A stretch of 64,000 bases of DNA, from positions 127,679,620 through 127,743,619 of the forward strand of contig BTPG01000005.1 in the NCBI GenBank assembly GCA_036245525.1, given 5' to 3'. Below the pieces are notes generated by a model that ran no database searches, was not told the DNA's origin, and saw only the letters and a program-made list of their open reading frames with translations. The translations under genes were made by a program, and so were the position numbers. Positions 31,573-42,897 of this stretch are shown piece by piece (position 1 is the first letter of the stretch; every line of letters starts with the position of its first letter). Source of the stretch: Semisulcospira habei. Lineage: Eukaryota; Mollusca; Gastropoda; Semisulcospiridae.

Positions 31573-31932
31573 ATACAAACTGAACACTACATGTTATATT
31601 TTTTCCTTTTTTTTTTTTTTTTGGTTGTTGTTGCAAGGTTGATAAATATGTTTTACTTGTACGAGGAACAAAATAATGTATATATATTCGTTTCCTTGAA
31701 TCTGTCTGTCTTGTCTGTCTGTCCTTCTCTCAGTAACACGATAAATTGTACATTTACTATTGCTTTTATCAAATTCCTCACATTTTGATCAGACGGTACG
31801 ACTGGCGAAAGACACATTCTTCACAAGCTATTTATGTACTTCTCTTAGTCAGTAAGTGCTAAGTAACAACTCTGTCACGAATACTGCACACGGTTTTTAA
31901 GATAACTGAAGATAATGGCTGGACCGTTTCAG

Positions 31933-32145
31933 TTAACCCCTTCACTGCCGCAAAAATCACGATCCAACTGCAAGAGACATAGAATCCTCATGCGCCCCGG
32001 CAATTGCGGGGGCTCAAGAGGATCTATGCCGCCTCATGCTGACGCCTCTTTTTTTTTAATCCAAGTTCCTTGCATTGCACGGCCGGGGTTCTTTCGTAAG
32101 GAACGAATAGAGATGAAAAACAGTCTGAGCCTACCGGCAGTTTAA
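31933..32145. mobile_element. Complete Pal-A element
   Basis: TTAACCCCTTCACTGCCGCA..CCGGCAGTTTAA. The hairpin at 31969-32038 is moderately diverged. Confidence 0.83.
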
Positions 32146-32159
32146 GCAATAAAAAACGT

Positions 32160-32295
32160 ACCAAATACGGATACGCGGCTGTTTTTGTCTCGTATCTGTA
32201 TGCGGCACGTCTCGAATAAATGAATGAACGTATCACCAAATGCGTTTTTGTGAGTGATTTTGGAGCGTACGGCTCGAGTCAATAAAGAGACCAGC
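32160..32295. mobile_element. Pal-F and Pal-G remnants
   Basis: 32165-32217 retains GGATACGCGGC and CGGCACGTCTCGAATAAAT (Pal-F). 32243-32295 retains GTGATTTTGGAGCGTACGGC and GAGACCAGCG (Pal-G). Confidence 0.55.
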
Positions 32296-32426
32296 GTTTT
32301 GCTGTCCCGTATCTCTGAAAAAGGATTTTTAAAAAAAGATCGTTCACGGGCCTTTTCAATTCTTCAAAATATTAAAAACGCTAAACTTCTTTCGTCCTGC
32401 CAGGGATGTGCAAACAACATCCAATT

Positions 32427-32486
32427 GTAAGAGGCAAAGAATCTCATGATCCCCCGCAGATGTGCATGAGGTTCTTTGTCTCTTGC
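32427..32486. mobile_element. Pal-A hairpin, tip deleted
   Basis: GTAAGAGGCAAAGAATCTCA and the return TGAGGTTCTTTGTCTCTTGC. Most of the GC-rich right tip is missing. Confidence 0.8.
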
Positions 32487-32736
32487 TGGTTGCATTGTAT
32501 AGCTATGTCAATCTTTGGGTAGATTGCGGTTATTTGCGTAAAATTTGCATTGGTTTCAAAGACATAATTTTTGCGTACGATGGCATTGAAAGGGGGGTAA
32601 TTTCTAAATGTATGACTTAAATGCATCAGTGAAAGATCATTTCCTGTTTTATCTAACTATCGTGTGATGCTGTCAGTTCCTTGTGGGATCTGTTTTATTT
32701 CATGTCAATATTCAGGCTGGAAATGCTTACAACACT

Positions 32737-32956
32737 TTAACTCATTCAGCCCGGACACACCACAGCAAGACATGGATTGAGCATGATAGTTCAAGGGTGG
32801 TGCCAGAATAGCTTGGCGCCCTTGGGCGCCAAGCTATTCTGGCACCACCCTTGAACTATCATGCTCGATCTGTAGCTGTCGCTAGAATTGTAATGCAGTC
32901 CTTCAGAAGGCAAATTCAAAATTTGGGGATTTCGTTCCTGCTGCAGAATGTGTTAA
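32737..32956. mobile_element. Complete Pal-B element with perfect hairpin
   Basis: TTAACTCATTCAGCCCGGAC..GCAGAATGTGTTAA (220 bp). The hairpin at 32779-32866 has perfect 42-nt arms (GAGCATGATAGTTCAAGGG..GGCGCC) and a 4-nt CTTG loop. Confidence 0.92.
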
Positions 32957-33021
32957 TGGTGCGGTACGGAATTTCACAAATTTGTGGCATCTGCAACGAG
33001 TACGCAACCACTTGTGAATGA

Positions 33022-33120
33022 TGAATTCACCATGATAGTTAAAGGGTACTGCCTATGAAGCTCGGCACTTTAGAGGGTGACAAGCGAATCAGGCGCTACC
33101 TTTTGTTGTCATGGTCTAAA
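33022..33120. mobile_element. Pal-B remnant
   Basis: CACCATGATAGTTAAAGGGT and GCGCTACCTTTTGTTGTCAT are decayed arms. Confidence 0.5.
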
Positions 33121-33418
33121 CTACCGCTGCAGAGTTGAACAGCTAAAAATTAATGGGTTTGCCATTCGCAGGCAATATAAACATCAAGTCAAAAATAAAA
33201 ATTAGTGAAGTTTAGCCACACGATTAAACAGCATTTCGCCAAGAAAAATAACGTATGAAAGCACTTCACTTCCAACAAGAGTTAAATCGTTATTTCATTC
33301 AGTCTGCGGAAACTGTATCGACCGTGAAAGTTTTAGAAGTGATAGACGAGTCCAATCAGATTGACGCCTGATACGTAGTTGTACCCCTTTGGGGAACTCC
33401 GTAGGCAACACTTTCGTA
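33121..33418. other. No feature recognised
   Basis: No supported gene. Confidence 0.4.
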
Positions 33419-33510
33419 AGCAACTCTTTGGCCTTCGGTAGCGCTTTTTGTCGCGATGATTCCCGCAGGAATCATCGCGACAGAAAGCGCTACCGACAGC
33501 CAAATGTTAA
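33419..33510. mobile_element. Pal-E element
   Basis: CTTTGGCCTTCGGTAGCGCT..CGACAGCCAAATGTTAA, centre TTCCCGCAGGAA. Right TTAA 33507-33510; the left TTAA is lost. Confidence 0.88.
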
Positions 33511-33657
33511 TCAAGTCACCTTCACTGCCCAAGGACTGAAAATCAACGAGTTGTTGAACAATTCTTGGCTAACGGTGACACATGTTAGACTTTGGCAAAC
33601 ACTGACTACAGTCGAGGGTATACACCGATCAATAAATAATCTCGCAGAAATATGTCT

Positions 33658-33722
33658 GCTGGGCTGTGATTTTGGACCTTACTTTTTTTAAAAGCCATAA
33701 CGTCCAAAATCACATACCAGCA
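33658..33722. mobile_element. Pal-G hairpin
   Basis: GCTGGGCTGTGATTTTGGAC pairs with GTCCAAAATCACATACCAGC. A T-run (CTTTTTTT) sits where GCTTAAGC is usual. Confidence 0.83.
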
Positions 33723-34018
33723 CACGCGATTGTCATTGCAGTTGATCAGTCCAAGTTCACCGTGAAATCTCGTGATTTCAGTTAACTTTACAGACGAAAC
33801 CCCCCTCCCATTCACCCCACATCAGAAAAACAGAAATAATCAGCTGCCTACACAATCATGTGTGCATGTTCGATTTTTAAACGGCAACGTCAATAACGCA
33901 AACAATTTACAACTCATGAAACCGAAGTCAAATATGCTTATGGATCAGTTTTATGGGTGCTGTTCATAATCAACGTTTGCAAATAAAACTGGGCTAATAG
34001 AGTTTGACAGGTGGAAAT

Positions 34019-34020
<2 letters not shown>

Positions 34021-34117
<97 letters not shown>

Positions 34118-34118
34118 T
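34021..34118. repeat. (TA)n microsatellite
   Basis: About 48 TA units. Confidence 0.98.
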
Positions 34119-34170
34119 ATTTTCATTTATTTACTGATTTATTTCAGTCGGGCTGTGTACAGCAGTAGGT

Positions 34171-34383
34171 TTAACTCATTCAGTCCGACGGCCGTATTTC
34201 CCAAATTTTACAGGCGTCATCTAATGACTGCACCAGTTGCAGGAGATGGATCGACCATGATAATTCAAGGTCAGTGCCAGATTAGCTTGGCGCCAACAGG
34301 TACCAAACTAACCTGGCACTACCCTTGATTTATCATGGTCGACCCATCTCCTGCTGTAGTGCATCAGGGCTGAATGGTGTTTT
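34171..34383. mobile_element. Pal-B element
   Basis: TTAACTCATTCAGTCCGACG on the left, GGGCTGAATGGTGTTTT on the right (terminus decayed into a T-run). The hairpin at 34235-34350 (AGATGGATCGACCATGATAA..) has several mismatches. Confidence 0.82.
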
Positions 34384-34490
34384 TTTTTTTTTTTTTTTAA
34401 AAAGCCACAACCACATTTCCACCACATGTGTGAAACATTGGGACGCTTAGTTCTTATTCTTTAAAAAAAAAAGAAAAGAAGAGGGTACGT

Positions 34491-34643
34491 CAAACAAACA
34501 AACAAACAAACAAACAAACAAACAAACAAACAAACAAACAAACAAACAAACAAACAAACAAACAAACAAACAAACAAACAAACAAACAAACAAACAAACA
34601 AACAAACAAACAAACAAACAAACAAACAAACAAACAAACAAAC
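34491..34643. repeat. (CAAA)n microsatellite
   Basis: About 38 uninterrupted tetranucleotide units. Confidence 0.98.
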
Positions 34644-34679
34644 CGAAAAACAAAAAACAAAAAACTCAACATAAATAGA

Positions 34680-34865
34680 GCCTACTCTTACGCTTATAAC
34701 AAAGTCAGACATAACAAATGTCGGATATATCAACGCTTTTTCACAGGTCCGAACAGCAGTTTGTCCAACGTCAATTACTGCGCTTACAACAAACATTGGA
34801 CTTAAAAACAAGACAAATTGGGTCCCCTGGCGATTTGTTATATCCGAAATTTATGGTGTATATGA
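34680..34865. repeat. Dispersed repeat R3, copy 2
   Basis: AAATTGGGTCCCCTGGCGAT then TTGTTATATCCGAAATTTA matches 31404-31444, where the homologous GGGTCACCTGG is amplified into the 25-bp array. Inverted motif copies (GCTTATAACAAAGTC) occur on the left. Confidence 0.6.
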
Positions 34866-35034
34866 TATGTCTTGAGCTACCATTTATTTTCCCTCGGCGG
34901 CGGTCAATTTCCAGCAGTACCAATTACTCTCTTCGAGCTCGTATCTGATCGTACTCTTGTCGAAACAGCTGGCAACACTCGTGTATCAAGACAGAAAACG
35001 TCTGTACTGTGTGAAATCCAGCACATTCCTTTTG

Positions 35035-35098
35035 CAAGAAGCATAGATCCTCATGAGCCCCCGCTACTGCAGGTGCTCATGAGGATCTATGCCTCTTG
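35035..35098. mobile_element. Pal-A hairpin
   Basis: CAAGAAGCATAGATCCTCAT returns as ATGAGGATCTATGCCTCTTG. A heavily decayed second copy lies at 35262-35310 (GAGAGAGGCAGATTCTCATG..GTGCCTCTTGC). Confidence 0.88.
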
Positions 35099-35435
35099 AG
35101 GAGTAGAGGTCAGTTAAATTACGTCTATGTCCACGGGACAGGAGTTTATGGAAGTTTTCAAGTAAGCCAAAGAAAGTTGTAGGATAAGAGCGTTGTAGCA
35201 CTGAAAACTGACTGTCGATGTACCTCTGCTTGTGGAACACAGATATAAAACAGAAATCGAGAGAGGCAGATTCTCATGAGGCCCTGGAGTGCTATATCGG
35301 TGCCTCTTGCATTTGTATGCTGTTAAGAGGTACTGTCTCACAGCAAATGGTACACGCTTGTACTCGTTTGTCTTAGCTTACCTTCTAAATACCTCCCGAA
35401 AACAGACACTTTTGAGACACCACAGCACGACTGGG

Positions 35436-35538
35436 ATGAAACGATCATCATTGTTCAACTGCAGTGCCTGATTAGTTTGACATCCTCTATAGCGTCTGGC
35501 TAATCTGGTACTGTGCTTTTAACTGTGGTAATCAATCC
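35436..35538. mobile_element. Pal-B remnant
   Basis: CATTGTTCAACTGCAGTGCC and GGTAATCAATCC; arms only partly complementary. Confidence 0.5.
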
Positions 35539-35647
35539 ACTTCCAAGAACTGGGACACAGTCTTCAGAGACTAAACACTGAAAATTGAAATGTACACATC
35601 ACCCACTGAAGTTGCCAAAGTCAACAGGATCATAAACAGACAGCAAC

Positions 35648-35703
35648 CCAGTAAGCAAAAGACTTTCAGGCAGACCTCAACCGGAGGACCTTTGTTTACC
35701 GGG
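35648..35703. mobile_element. Short Pal-C remnant
   Basis: CCCAGTAAGCAAAAGACTTT and AGGACCTTTGTTTACCGGGA are the outer Pal-C arms with a reduced interior. Confidence 0.65.
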
Positions 35704-35744
35704 AAAGGTATAGATTTTCCTGCTCTTGAATCAAGTCCTCAACC

Positions 35745-35830
35745 ACTCAGTACTTAGTTGGGTAGGTCGATCTGTAGTGCGCACCATAAAACTGTGCCTT
35801 AGTTCGAGTTCGAATCCTCGGGGCAACAAC
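35745..35830 (+). repeat. Degenerate tRNA-like sequence, probable SINE head
   Basis: TTAGTTGGGTAGG (A-box-like) and GAGTTCGAATCCTC (B-box-like) lie about 45 nt apart. A cloverleaf does not fold convincingly. It may be a tRNA-derived SINE or a tRNA pseudogene. Confidence 0.35.
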
Positions 35831-35878
35831 TTGTCTGTCTCTTTTCATTTCTTATGTTACAATGGCAAAAGCCAATAG

Positions 35879-35935
35879 AGTTTTGTGAAAAGCGAGATTT
35901 TCAATGTAAAAGATGGAAATCCACGCTTTCGCAAC
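35879..35935. repeat. Decayed relative of the hairpin at 38576-38626
   Basis: TTTTGTGAAAAGCGAGATTT is shared exactly with that hairpin. The return arm AAATCCACGCTTTCGCAAC is diverged. Confidence 0.6.
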
Positions 35936-36362
35936 ATCAGACGTACTGACTTTTGCCAATGTGGGGCAACAGTCAGAGGCGGAAGAAGACGGTAACAGCG
36001 ACTAAAGAAAATAATTAAAAGTTGTGGTTATGCATGACCAGACCCAGGTGCACCTTTTTCTCTCGATAATCAGCTTCATCGGCGCTTCGCCTTCCGGGGC
36101 AGATGGCGCTAGAGGTACCGTAATGAATCAAGTATATTTCACTGTAGATCGACAGTCGTTGTATGTCAATCATTTTTATCGAATTTCAGTCCCACTGTTT
36201 GTGGTAGAGTCTAGAGTATGGCAACAAAACATCGTCTTTTTTTTGTGTGGAAGATGCGGGGTGGGCGGGAAGGGGGGGGGGGCGGAATATGGAGGTGAGG
36301 GGAGGGGTGGGGAGGGTCTTCTTGCACAGCAAAGAAGAAAAGAAAAGTTCACAACATACTTG
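35936..36362. other. No gene recognised
   Basis: An open frame of about 160 codons (36024-36515) runs through a G-rich tract (36255-36320) and into Pal-B. It is not credible as a gene. Confidence 0.45.
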
Positions 36363-36561
36363 TTAACCCACTACAGCAGGAAATGGGTCGACCATGATAA
36401 TTCAAGGGTAGTGCCAGATTACCTTGGCACCTGTCGGCGCCAAGCTAATCTGGCACTACCCTTGAATTATCATGGTCGACCCATCTCCTATAACAGGTGC
36501 ATAGTCGTTAGATGACGCCTCCAAAATTTGAGAAATACGTGAGTCGGGGTGAATGAGTTAA
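36363..36561. mobile_element. Pal-B element
   Basis: TTAACCCACTACAGCAGG on the left and GGGGTGAATGAGTTAA on the right. The hairpin at 36382-36485 has arms ATGGGTCGACCATGATAATT and its complement. Confidence 0.88.
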
Positions 36562-36582
36562 AGCGCCTTCGACCCTTCTCAT

Positions 36583-36829
36583 TTATCCCGTTCAGTGCCG
36601 AGAAAATGTGAACATCATGTACCAACCAAATGCAAGAGGTAAAAAGGTACGCCTCTAGCTAACACCACTTTAAGTACATGTTCCTGGGACATTAAGGGGT
36701 GTGGGTTTTTTGCTGTTGTTTGTTTTATTTATTTTTTTTTTTTATTATTATTTTTTTTTTTGGGGGGGGTGTTGAATTAACGAAGATTGCATAACCACAT
36801 TCTGCGTCCGTTGGCATTGAACGGATTAA
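36583..36829. mobile_element. Pal-A element, hairpin tip deleted
   Basis: TTATCCCGTTCAGTGCCGAG on the left and GGCATTGAACGGATTAA on the right, the latter TTAA shared with the following Pal-F. The hairpin is reduced to TGCAAGAGGT..ACGCCTCTAGC at about 36631-36660. A T-rich run fills 36722-36760. Confidence 0.75.
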
Positions 36830-36906
36830 CTCTTTCGAGTCGTGCCGCATCCGGATTCGCGGCTTTACGCCGCGAATCCGTATGCGGCACGTCTCGAAAG
36901 AGTTAA
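36826..36906. mobile_element. Complete Pal-F element (81 bp)
   Basis: TTAACTCTTTCGAGTCGTGC..GTCTCGAAAGAGTTAA. 38-nt arms with two mismatches around TTTAC. The left TTAA is shared with the preceding Pal-A. Confidence 0.93.
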
Positions 36907-36957
36907 ATAAAAAGTGCAAATCGCACACTGATTTCATGAAGCGCGACCAAACTCCTC

Positions 36958-37025
36958 TAGCGAGAGATGTAGATCCTCATCAACCTTTGCGACTATAGAG
37001 GTCTATGAAAATCTATGTCTCTAGC
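36958..37025. mobile_element. Pal-A hairpin, diverged
   Basis: CTAGCGAGAGATGTAGATCC and AATCTATGTCTCTAGCAG pair; the tip is no longer GC-rich. Confidence 0.75.
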
Positions 37026-37490
37026 AGATGGATGGCACTGCGAAGATGATACGTGTACGTGACCTGAGACTATCCTTGGTCAAATGGACTTCTGGAATTG
37101 CGTCCAAAGAAAACAAATGATTGAGCGTGATTGTCGTTCTTAATTGCAACCATTCTTCCTTGTCGTAATGAGATGAGCGCAATTGTTGTATGCTTGCATG
37201 CTGTACTTTAACTAATTCCATTTGTTTTCAGGAACATCTCTTCTACTTTCTCTCTCTTCCCACTCCCCTCCCCCTCCCCTCCCTCCCCCTTCCTCCCCCG
37301 CTGTCTCTCTTTTTTCTTTCTTTCAGTATTTTTTTTTATTTTTTTTTATTACACGCATGTGATTTATGTAGTAGCTTTAAGAAAAGCCTTAAGAAAAGCA
37401 AGTTTGGAAACTGGTCCTGTAAATAATAACTTCTACCGTTGAAAATAAAGATGCATTGCTCCTGTTCTCTGTCTATGTGTGTGTCTCTTT
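37026..37490. other. No gene recognised; C/T-rich tract 37245-37335
   Basis: CCCTCCCCCTCCCCTCCC low complexity; the rest is unassigned. Confidence 0.45.
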
Positions 37491-37494
37491 CTGT

Positions 37495-37501
37495 ATTGGT
37501 T

Positions 37502-37534
<33 letters not shown>

Positions 37535-37575
37535 CTATGTTTGTCTCTCTGTCTCTGTCCCTGTCTCTCTGTCTG

Positions 37576-37662
<87 letters not shown>
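37495..37662. repeat. (GTCT)n and (TC)n microsatellite
   Basis: GTCTGTCT variants to about 37578, then about 42 TC units. Confidence 0.97.
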
Positions 37663-37663
<1 letters not shown>

Positions 37664-37915
37664 CTCTGTCGTATATTATCAAGTAACATTGTCAGCAGGC
37701 AGTTGCCGTTGCATGTGGATTGCAACCTAGGTCAGAACAGCTAAAACTGGAGCGATTGACTAGCTGTCATTAGCGTTATTGTGCACTGGTAATGTGCTTT
37801 TGATTCGCTTTCAATAGGCACTGTTGTTAGGATGCGCCGAGCTGAAATACTCTGTCAATACCGACAACAGAAATAAAATTTGTTGAAAGGAAGCAACCGC
37901 CGAATGTCCGTACGC

Positions 37916-37980
37916 GTGCAGATCTATGATTTCGGACTTGACGGCTTCGAGCCGTCAGGACCAAAATCATAGAACAGCAC
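37916..37980. mobile_element. Pal-G hairpin
   Basis: GTGCAGATCTATGATTTCGG..CAAAATCATAGAACAGCAC, centre GGCTTCGAGCC. Confidence 0.83.
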
Positions 37981-37988
37981 ACATTGGC

Positions 37989-38176
37989 TTAACCCCTTTA
38001 AAACTTTTGCGTTTGCAGCGACTGCACACTGACCCGAAATTCGCGTGACAAACGCAAATGTAAAAGGGACAAAATTAAGCGTAAAGAATATAAGAATACA
38101 GGACTAACAAGAGACATAAATTTATGTCTCTTGCAGCTGGGTATCGTTTGCCTTTCCCCGACAGTTACGGGCTTAA
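37989..38176. mobile_element. TTAA-bounded block: separate hairpin plus collapsed Pal-A
   Basis: TTAACCCCTTTAAAACTTTT begins a stem (TTTGCGTTTG / CAAACGCAAA, about 37993-38069). Then 38108-38133 is a perfect 26-bp palindrome, CAAGAGACATAAATTTATGT + CTCTTG. This is the outer part of Pal-A with about 40 bp of its centre removed symmetrically. Right TTAA at 38173-38176. Confidence 0.75.
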
Positions 38177-38575
38177 ATGCATGCGGCCAGGCACGTGCCT
38201 TTCTGTTCTTTAAAAACCGTATGGAAAACTTTTGTTGCAGGGTTCCGAAAAAAAAAGCCCGCAGTCAATATGTCTTGCATGGAAAAAGTTTAAAATGTAT
38301 CTTCAAGTGTTCTTCAGTGGAAAGGCATTTGTTCAGTCGTGTTTGAATCTGCCACAGATTCACCTGGCCACGTTCAGTGTTTGCTTTTGTGTTCGCCCAT
38401 TCTGCGTCCTAACGATCTAAGGACGGCGAATAAGGTTTGTGTGGTGTTGAATGCAGCCGCATTGTTTTGTCTGAAAAGCAGTCAATGATGCTTCACTTTT
38501 ACTGCGTCTGTCTGTCAATCTGTAAGAGGAATATTTCTGCCCTTCTGAGAAGGCGCAGGGCAGTAAGTTAAGTTG
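38177..38575. other. No feature recognised
   Basis: No supported gene. Confidence 0.4.
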
Positions 38576-38626
38576 TGTGAAAAGCGAGATTTTCATTGCG
38601 TCGCAATGAAAATCCCGCTTTTCACA
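38576..38626. repeat. 51-bp hairpin
   Basis: TGTGAAAAGCGAGATTTTCA pairs with TGAAAATCCCGCTTTTCACA (one mismatch) around TTGCGTCGCAA. Confidence 0.88.
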
Positions 38627-39069
38627 AAAAATGACTTATTGTCTTTTGCCGTACACGACAATACAGCTATATTCTTCTTGATTGTTACACCGTATGATTC
38701 GTTCTTATATTATGTTTAATTTACTTTGGTTTTGTATATTGTCTTTGTTACAGAATTTGTAAAATATGTCTTATGTTTTATTTTCAAAAATATTCTGCTT
38801 GAGAATGCATGTTGAGAAGTGTGTACGTAATGGATACGTATAAAAGATTTTCTCAGTTACTTGATGGATTCGACGATGTTCTGATGTACCTTGGCGCTAA
38901 TGGTACACGTTTCTGTGCATGAATTATTTGTGAATTAAAAAGACGCTGGCTTATATTATACTTTCAATTAGGAATATACAATTGAAAGCGTTCACTTATT
39001 GCACAATGAACAGTCAACAATGGTTACTCACAAACATTTTCTAAAACCGCTGAGTCGCATCTTCTCTCG
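38627..39069. other. AT-rich, no feature recognised
   Basis: No supported gene or repeat. Confidence 0.4.
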
Positions 39070-39281
39070 CTAACCCCATTAACTGCCGCTGGACGCAGCC
39101 TATTTTTCTGAAATCTTTGTTAATTGTACGCCAAAGAGCAACAGGCATCCAAAGATAGCCTAAAGTGGTTTCAGCAAGAGGCATAGGTCCTCATGACCCC
39201 CCGCAATTGCGGGGGGTCATGAAGATCTATGTCTCTTGCGGTTGGACCGTATTGTCTGTATGACGGCGATGAAGGAGCTAC
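39070..39281. mobile_element. Pal-A element
   Basis: CTAACCCCATTAACTGCCGC on the left, GGCGATGAAGGAGCTA on the right. The hairpin at 39174-39239 has tip ACCCCCCGCAATTGCGGGGG. Confidence 0.83.
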
Positions 39282-39307
39282 AGAACCAGCATTCACACTG
39301 CAAACAG

Positions 39308-39524
39308 TTAACTCATTCTACCCCAGACACACTACGACAAGATAAGGATCGACCATGATAGTTCAAGGGTGATGCCAGAATAGCTTGGCGCCTATGGGCG
39401 CCAAGCTATTCTGGCATCACCCTTGAACTATCATGGTCGATCTGTGTAGTCCTGCACTGCAATGCAGTCTTCAAAAAATAACGGCAAAATTTGGGGATTT
39501 CGGTGTTGGGGTAGAATGAGTTAA
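39308..39524. mobile_element. Complete Pal-B element, TTAACTCATTCTACCCC type
   Basis: 217 bp with TTAA at both ends. Hairpin arms 39347-39392 and 39397-39442 are perfectly complementary over 46 nt with a 4-nt TATG loop. Nearly identical to 62159-62372. Confidence 0.95.
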
Positions 39525-39545
39525 AGGCCATCTTTTAGTAGATTC

Positions 39546-39601
39546 CCAATGCGCAAAAGGCCATCGGACCGACGTCGACCCGATGGCTTTTTGCGCATTG
39601 G
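39546..39601. mobile_element. Short Pal-C hairpin (56 bp)
   Basis: CCAATGCGCAAAAGGCCATC..GATGGCTTTTTGCGCATTGG around GACGTC. Same short form as 29571-29624. Confidence 0.87.
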
Positions 39602-39779
39602 CTTTCTCGACTTTTTGTGAAACAATAGAAACCAGCTTAGACTTGAAAGTCTGCCTGCAGCGAATAATGTTCCCGTAATGGACACATTGGAAACCTTAGA
39701 ATGCACTAGAGTGTATTTATCCCTATTTCACCGAATGGAAAAAAAAGAAGAAGAAAGAAGTGACAGAGTGACAGACAGG

Positions 39780-40068
<289 letters not shown>

Positions 40069-40356
40069 ACTAATACCACGATTTAATTTTTCTCTATTAA
40101 TGTTATACTCTCATAGACATGTTTTAATTATAAGATGACCTTTAGCTTATGTCGATGTTATTATGTTGTTTGTATTTTTTTTATTCGTCTTTTATGCTTT
40201 TTGTTTATTTAAATGTTGTTGATATTATGTTTTTTTTCTTTATTATTTTATTGTGTTGCTCGATGTATATTTATGTGTGTAGTGTAGCAGGACAGTTTGT
40301 AAGAGAAGCATTCGCATGCCTAAAACGTTATCCTGAATAAAAACGTTTCATCATCT

Positions 40357-40370
40357 TCATCATCATCATC

Positions 40371-40438
<68 letters not shown>
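40357..40438. repeat. (ATC)n then (TC)n
   Basis: The retroposon tail ATCATCATC grades into about 31 TC units. Confidence 0.95.
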
Positions 40439-40687
<249 letters not shown>

Positions 40688-40797
40688 AGACCCAACATCC
40701 ACAAAAGCTCCTTCTCTGGCAGCGGCTTAAAACCTTCAAAGACTCCATGCGTACGGAAAAGAAGATTACAATTGAGATTACAATTAAATCAGTCCCG

Positions 40798-40882
40798 TGC
40801 TGAACAAAAGCTCTTGAGCCGCACGTCGACCCGATGACCTTTTGCTCACCGTCGACCGATCGCGAACCTTTTGCTCGCCGTG
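40798..40882. mobile_element. Pal-C remnant
   Basis: GAACAAAAGCTCTTGAGCCG, then two copies of the right end (GACCTTTTGCTC and GAACCTTTTGCTC). Confidence 0.55.
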
Positions 40883-41027
40883 AGGGACAGACACTGACCA
40901 TGCAAGAAGGACCATCTGAAACTCTAGTTCACAAAAGGTTTTATTTTTTTATTATTTTTTTTACATAGCGACCGGGCGCATGACAATACAGGCCGCCTGC
41001 GTACAGAAGAAGCCACAGATACAGCTT

Positions 41028-41055
41028 GGCTGTATCACACGTGTGTGATACAGCC
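41028..41055. repeat. Short perfect hairpin
   Basis: GGCTGTATCACAC and its exact complement around GT. Confidence 0.7.
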
Positions 41056-41282
41056 GTGTTGCGTGAACGGCCAAGTGTGCACAACATCGTCCTGTAGAAA
41101 TCTGGTAAACAAAAAGGTATGAGCACACGCAATATTGAAACTTGACCTACTTTTAGCTCACGGGCAGTAACATAATTTCAGTGATGACTGGCGCTATGGC
41201 GTCATGTACTGCATTATTAGGAACATTTGTCTGGCATCCAAAATATTGACGTCACATTACAAAAAGAAAATTACGCTCAGAC

Positions 41283-41382
41283 CATCGGTGTTTATGTGAT
41301 ACTGAGAATCTCACTCTCGTGGTCTAAAAACCTTATCTAAAACCACTCGAGTGAGATTCTCAGTATCACCTAAACACCGATG
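41283..41382. repeat. 100-bp hairpin
   Basis: CATCGGTGTTTATGTGATAC and TGAGAATCTCACT pair with AGTGAGATTCTCAGTATCAC and CTAAACACCGATG. About 33-nt arms with one mismatch and a 34-nt loop. Single copy here. Confidence 0.85.
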
Positions 41383-41400
41383 TAAGATTACATATTATAA

Positions 41401-41565
41401 GTTATTGGTCGGAGGGGTTCCGGCGCTACACGGACCTTTGTAGGCCTGAGGGAGGTCAAAGGAATCATTGTACCCCGAAGGCCTAAGGCCTGAGGGGTAC
41501 AATGGTTCCTTTGACCTCCCTCAGGCCTACAGGGGTCCGTGCAGCGAAACCCTCCGACCAATAAC
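41401..41565. mobile_element. Pal-I hairpin, copy 1
   Basis: GTTATTGGTCGGAGGGGTT..AACCCTCCGACCAATAAC. 165 bp, paired almost throughout (GGCCTGAGGGAGGTCAAAGG / CCTTTGACCTCCCTCAGGCC). Second copy at 49740-49893. Confidence 0.9.
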
Positions 41566-42761
41566 GTATTTCTTTTCATTCCTCATTGTATTCTTTAGAA
41601 AAAATCCAGTTGACGAAGCCGGCTTCTCTTGCGGATAGGTGACACCATTGAATATACAGGTTCTGCGGGGGATTCCCATTCCCTTACGAGCCAGAGTGTG
41701 ACGTAGCATGATTCCGCGTGAAGCGCAAACTTCGAGAGTAAAATATTTATTTTGGCTTGTGTAGAGAATGCTTCAAGCTGCAATGTCTACAAAAGGTCTT
41801 CAAAGTATGACGGTGACACAGAAGAGTGCTTCTTGACTGCTGTGTGATTCAGAAAAATTAAGAACTTTTACATGAAGCCTGTGATCGGCATTTGACCATG
41901 TGACAGCATGTGCACGTTAGCATGGCGCCTTGTGCTTTTCAAGATTTAAGATGACTTTGAAGAGGATGCTTCGAGTGTGCAGCAGATTGTCATTGTTTTA
42001 TTCTATAATCTCATGTGCGTTTGGATATCTGGAAAAAGGAATACCAAACAACGCTCGTTGTTGACAGCAGGACTAGTGCTGAGAAGGATTTTAAAGTAAG
42101 ATTTTATTTTACAGCGTTGACTGACATGATGTCAGATAGTCTTCAAAAATTCGTGTGATGTTTAGTTTTTTGTTTTAAAAAACCATTCGAAATTTAGATC
42201 CTGGTTCGTTTCTTTGAGGTACTCACGAAAAGTGTTCACCGCTGTGTTGTTAGATTTTATAGTGTTTTTTGGGTGTGTATTTTTGTTTTAGTTCTTGAAT
42301 TTGCTCGGTGCTATGGTGGAATCGTGGCATGTTGGTAATATTGAAATCTGCCGGCTGAGCAGACGACAGTGTGTTGTTTACAACGAATGCTGTCTCTGAT
42401 TGGTTAAAAATAACTCGGAAGTTATTTTTGTTTCGTGGTTTCCCGAACTTTGAAAATGCTCGTGCATGGCGATGCGATGGATTTGGCTGTGTAATTAGTG
42501 GTGAAATATTGTTTAAGTTGGCTCCTCACGTCGTAAAAAAATGAGGCAAACGATGTGTATTATGTCACATAGCACTACTTTCGTGCGTTTCTTCTGTTAT
42601 TTTGTCGAACCGAGTTGTTATCAAGACTCGAAAATGTGGTCATAACGCGTCATACAGAGGGCTACAAAAAGTCAGCCATTTGTCGCTGCAAGGGTTTTTA
42701 TATCACGACCACAAGATACAGTTTGTGCTAAAGTGACTGGTCGTGTGACGTAGGGAGGAAA

Positions 42762-42762
<1 letters not shown>
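41566..42762. repeat. Dispersed repeat R4, copy 1 (with Pal-I)
   Basis: 42645-42762 is the inverse of 49370-49490 (GGTTTTTATATCACG.., AAAGTGACTGGTCGTGTGAC, GTAGGGAGGAAAA). The sequence next to Pal-I (AACGTATTTCTTTTCATTCC) is the inverse of 49715-49740. The 1.08 kb between is not matched in the other copy. No gene was recognised in it. Confidence 0.6.

Positions 42763-42838
<76 letters not shown>
42763..42838. repeat. (CA)n microsatellite
   Basis: About 36 CA units. Confidence 0.98.
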
Positions 42839-42897
42839 ACACACCACTGTTCGAGTGTCCAAAATATTCCCCTTTACGTAAAAAGTACATTCCACTG

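Noticed and set aside
36024..36515. 163-codon open frame on the plus strand
   Set aside because: Runs through a G-rich tract into a Pal-B hairpin and shows no family resemblance.
42330..42620. Possible promoter (CCAAT-like GATTGG motif) upstream of a gene
   Set aside because: A single short motif without any downstream coding exon.
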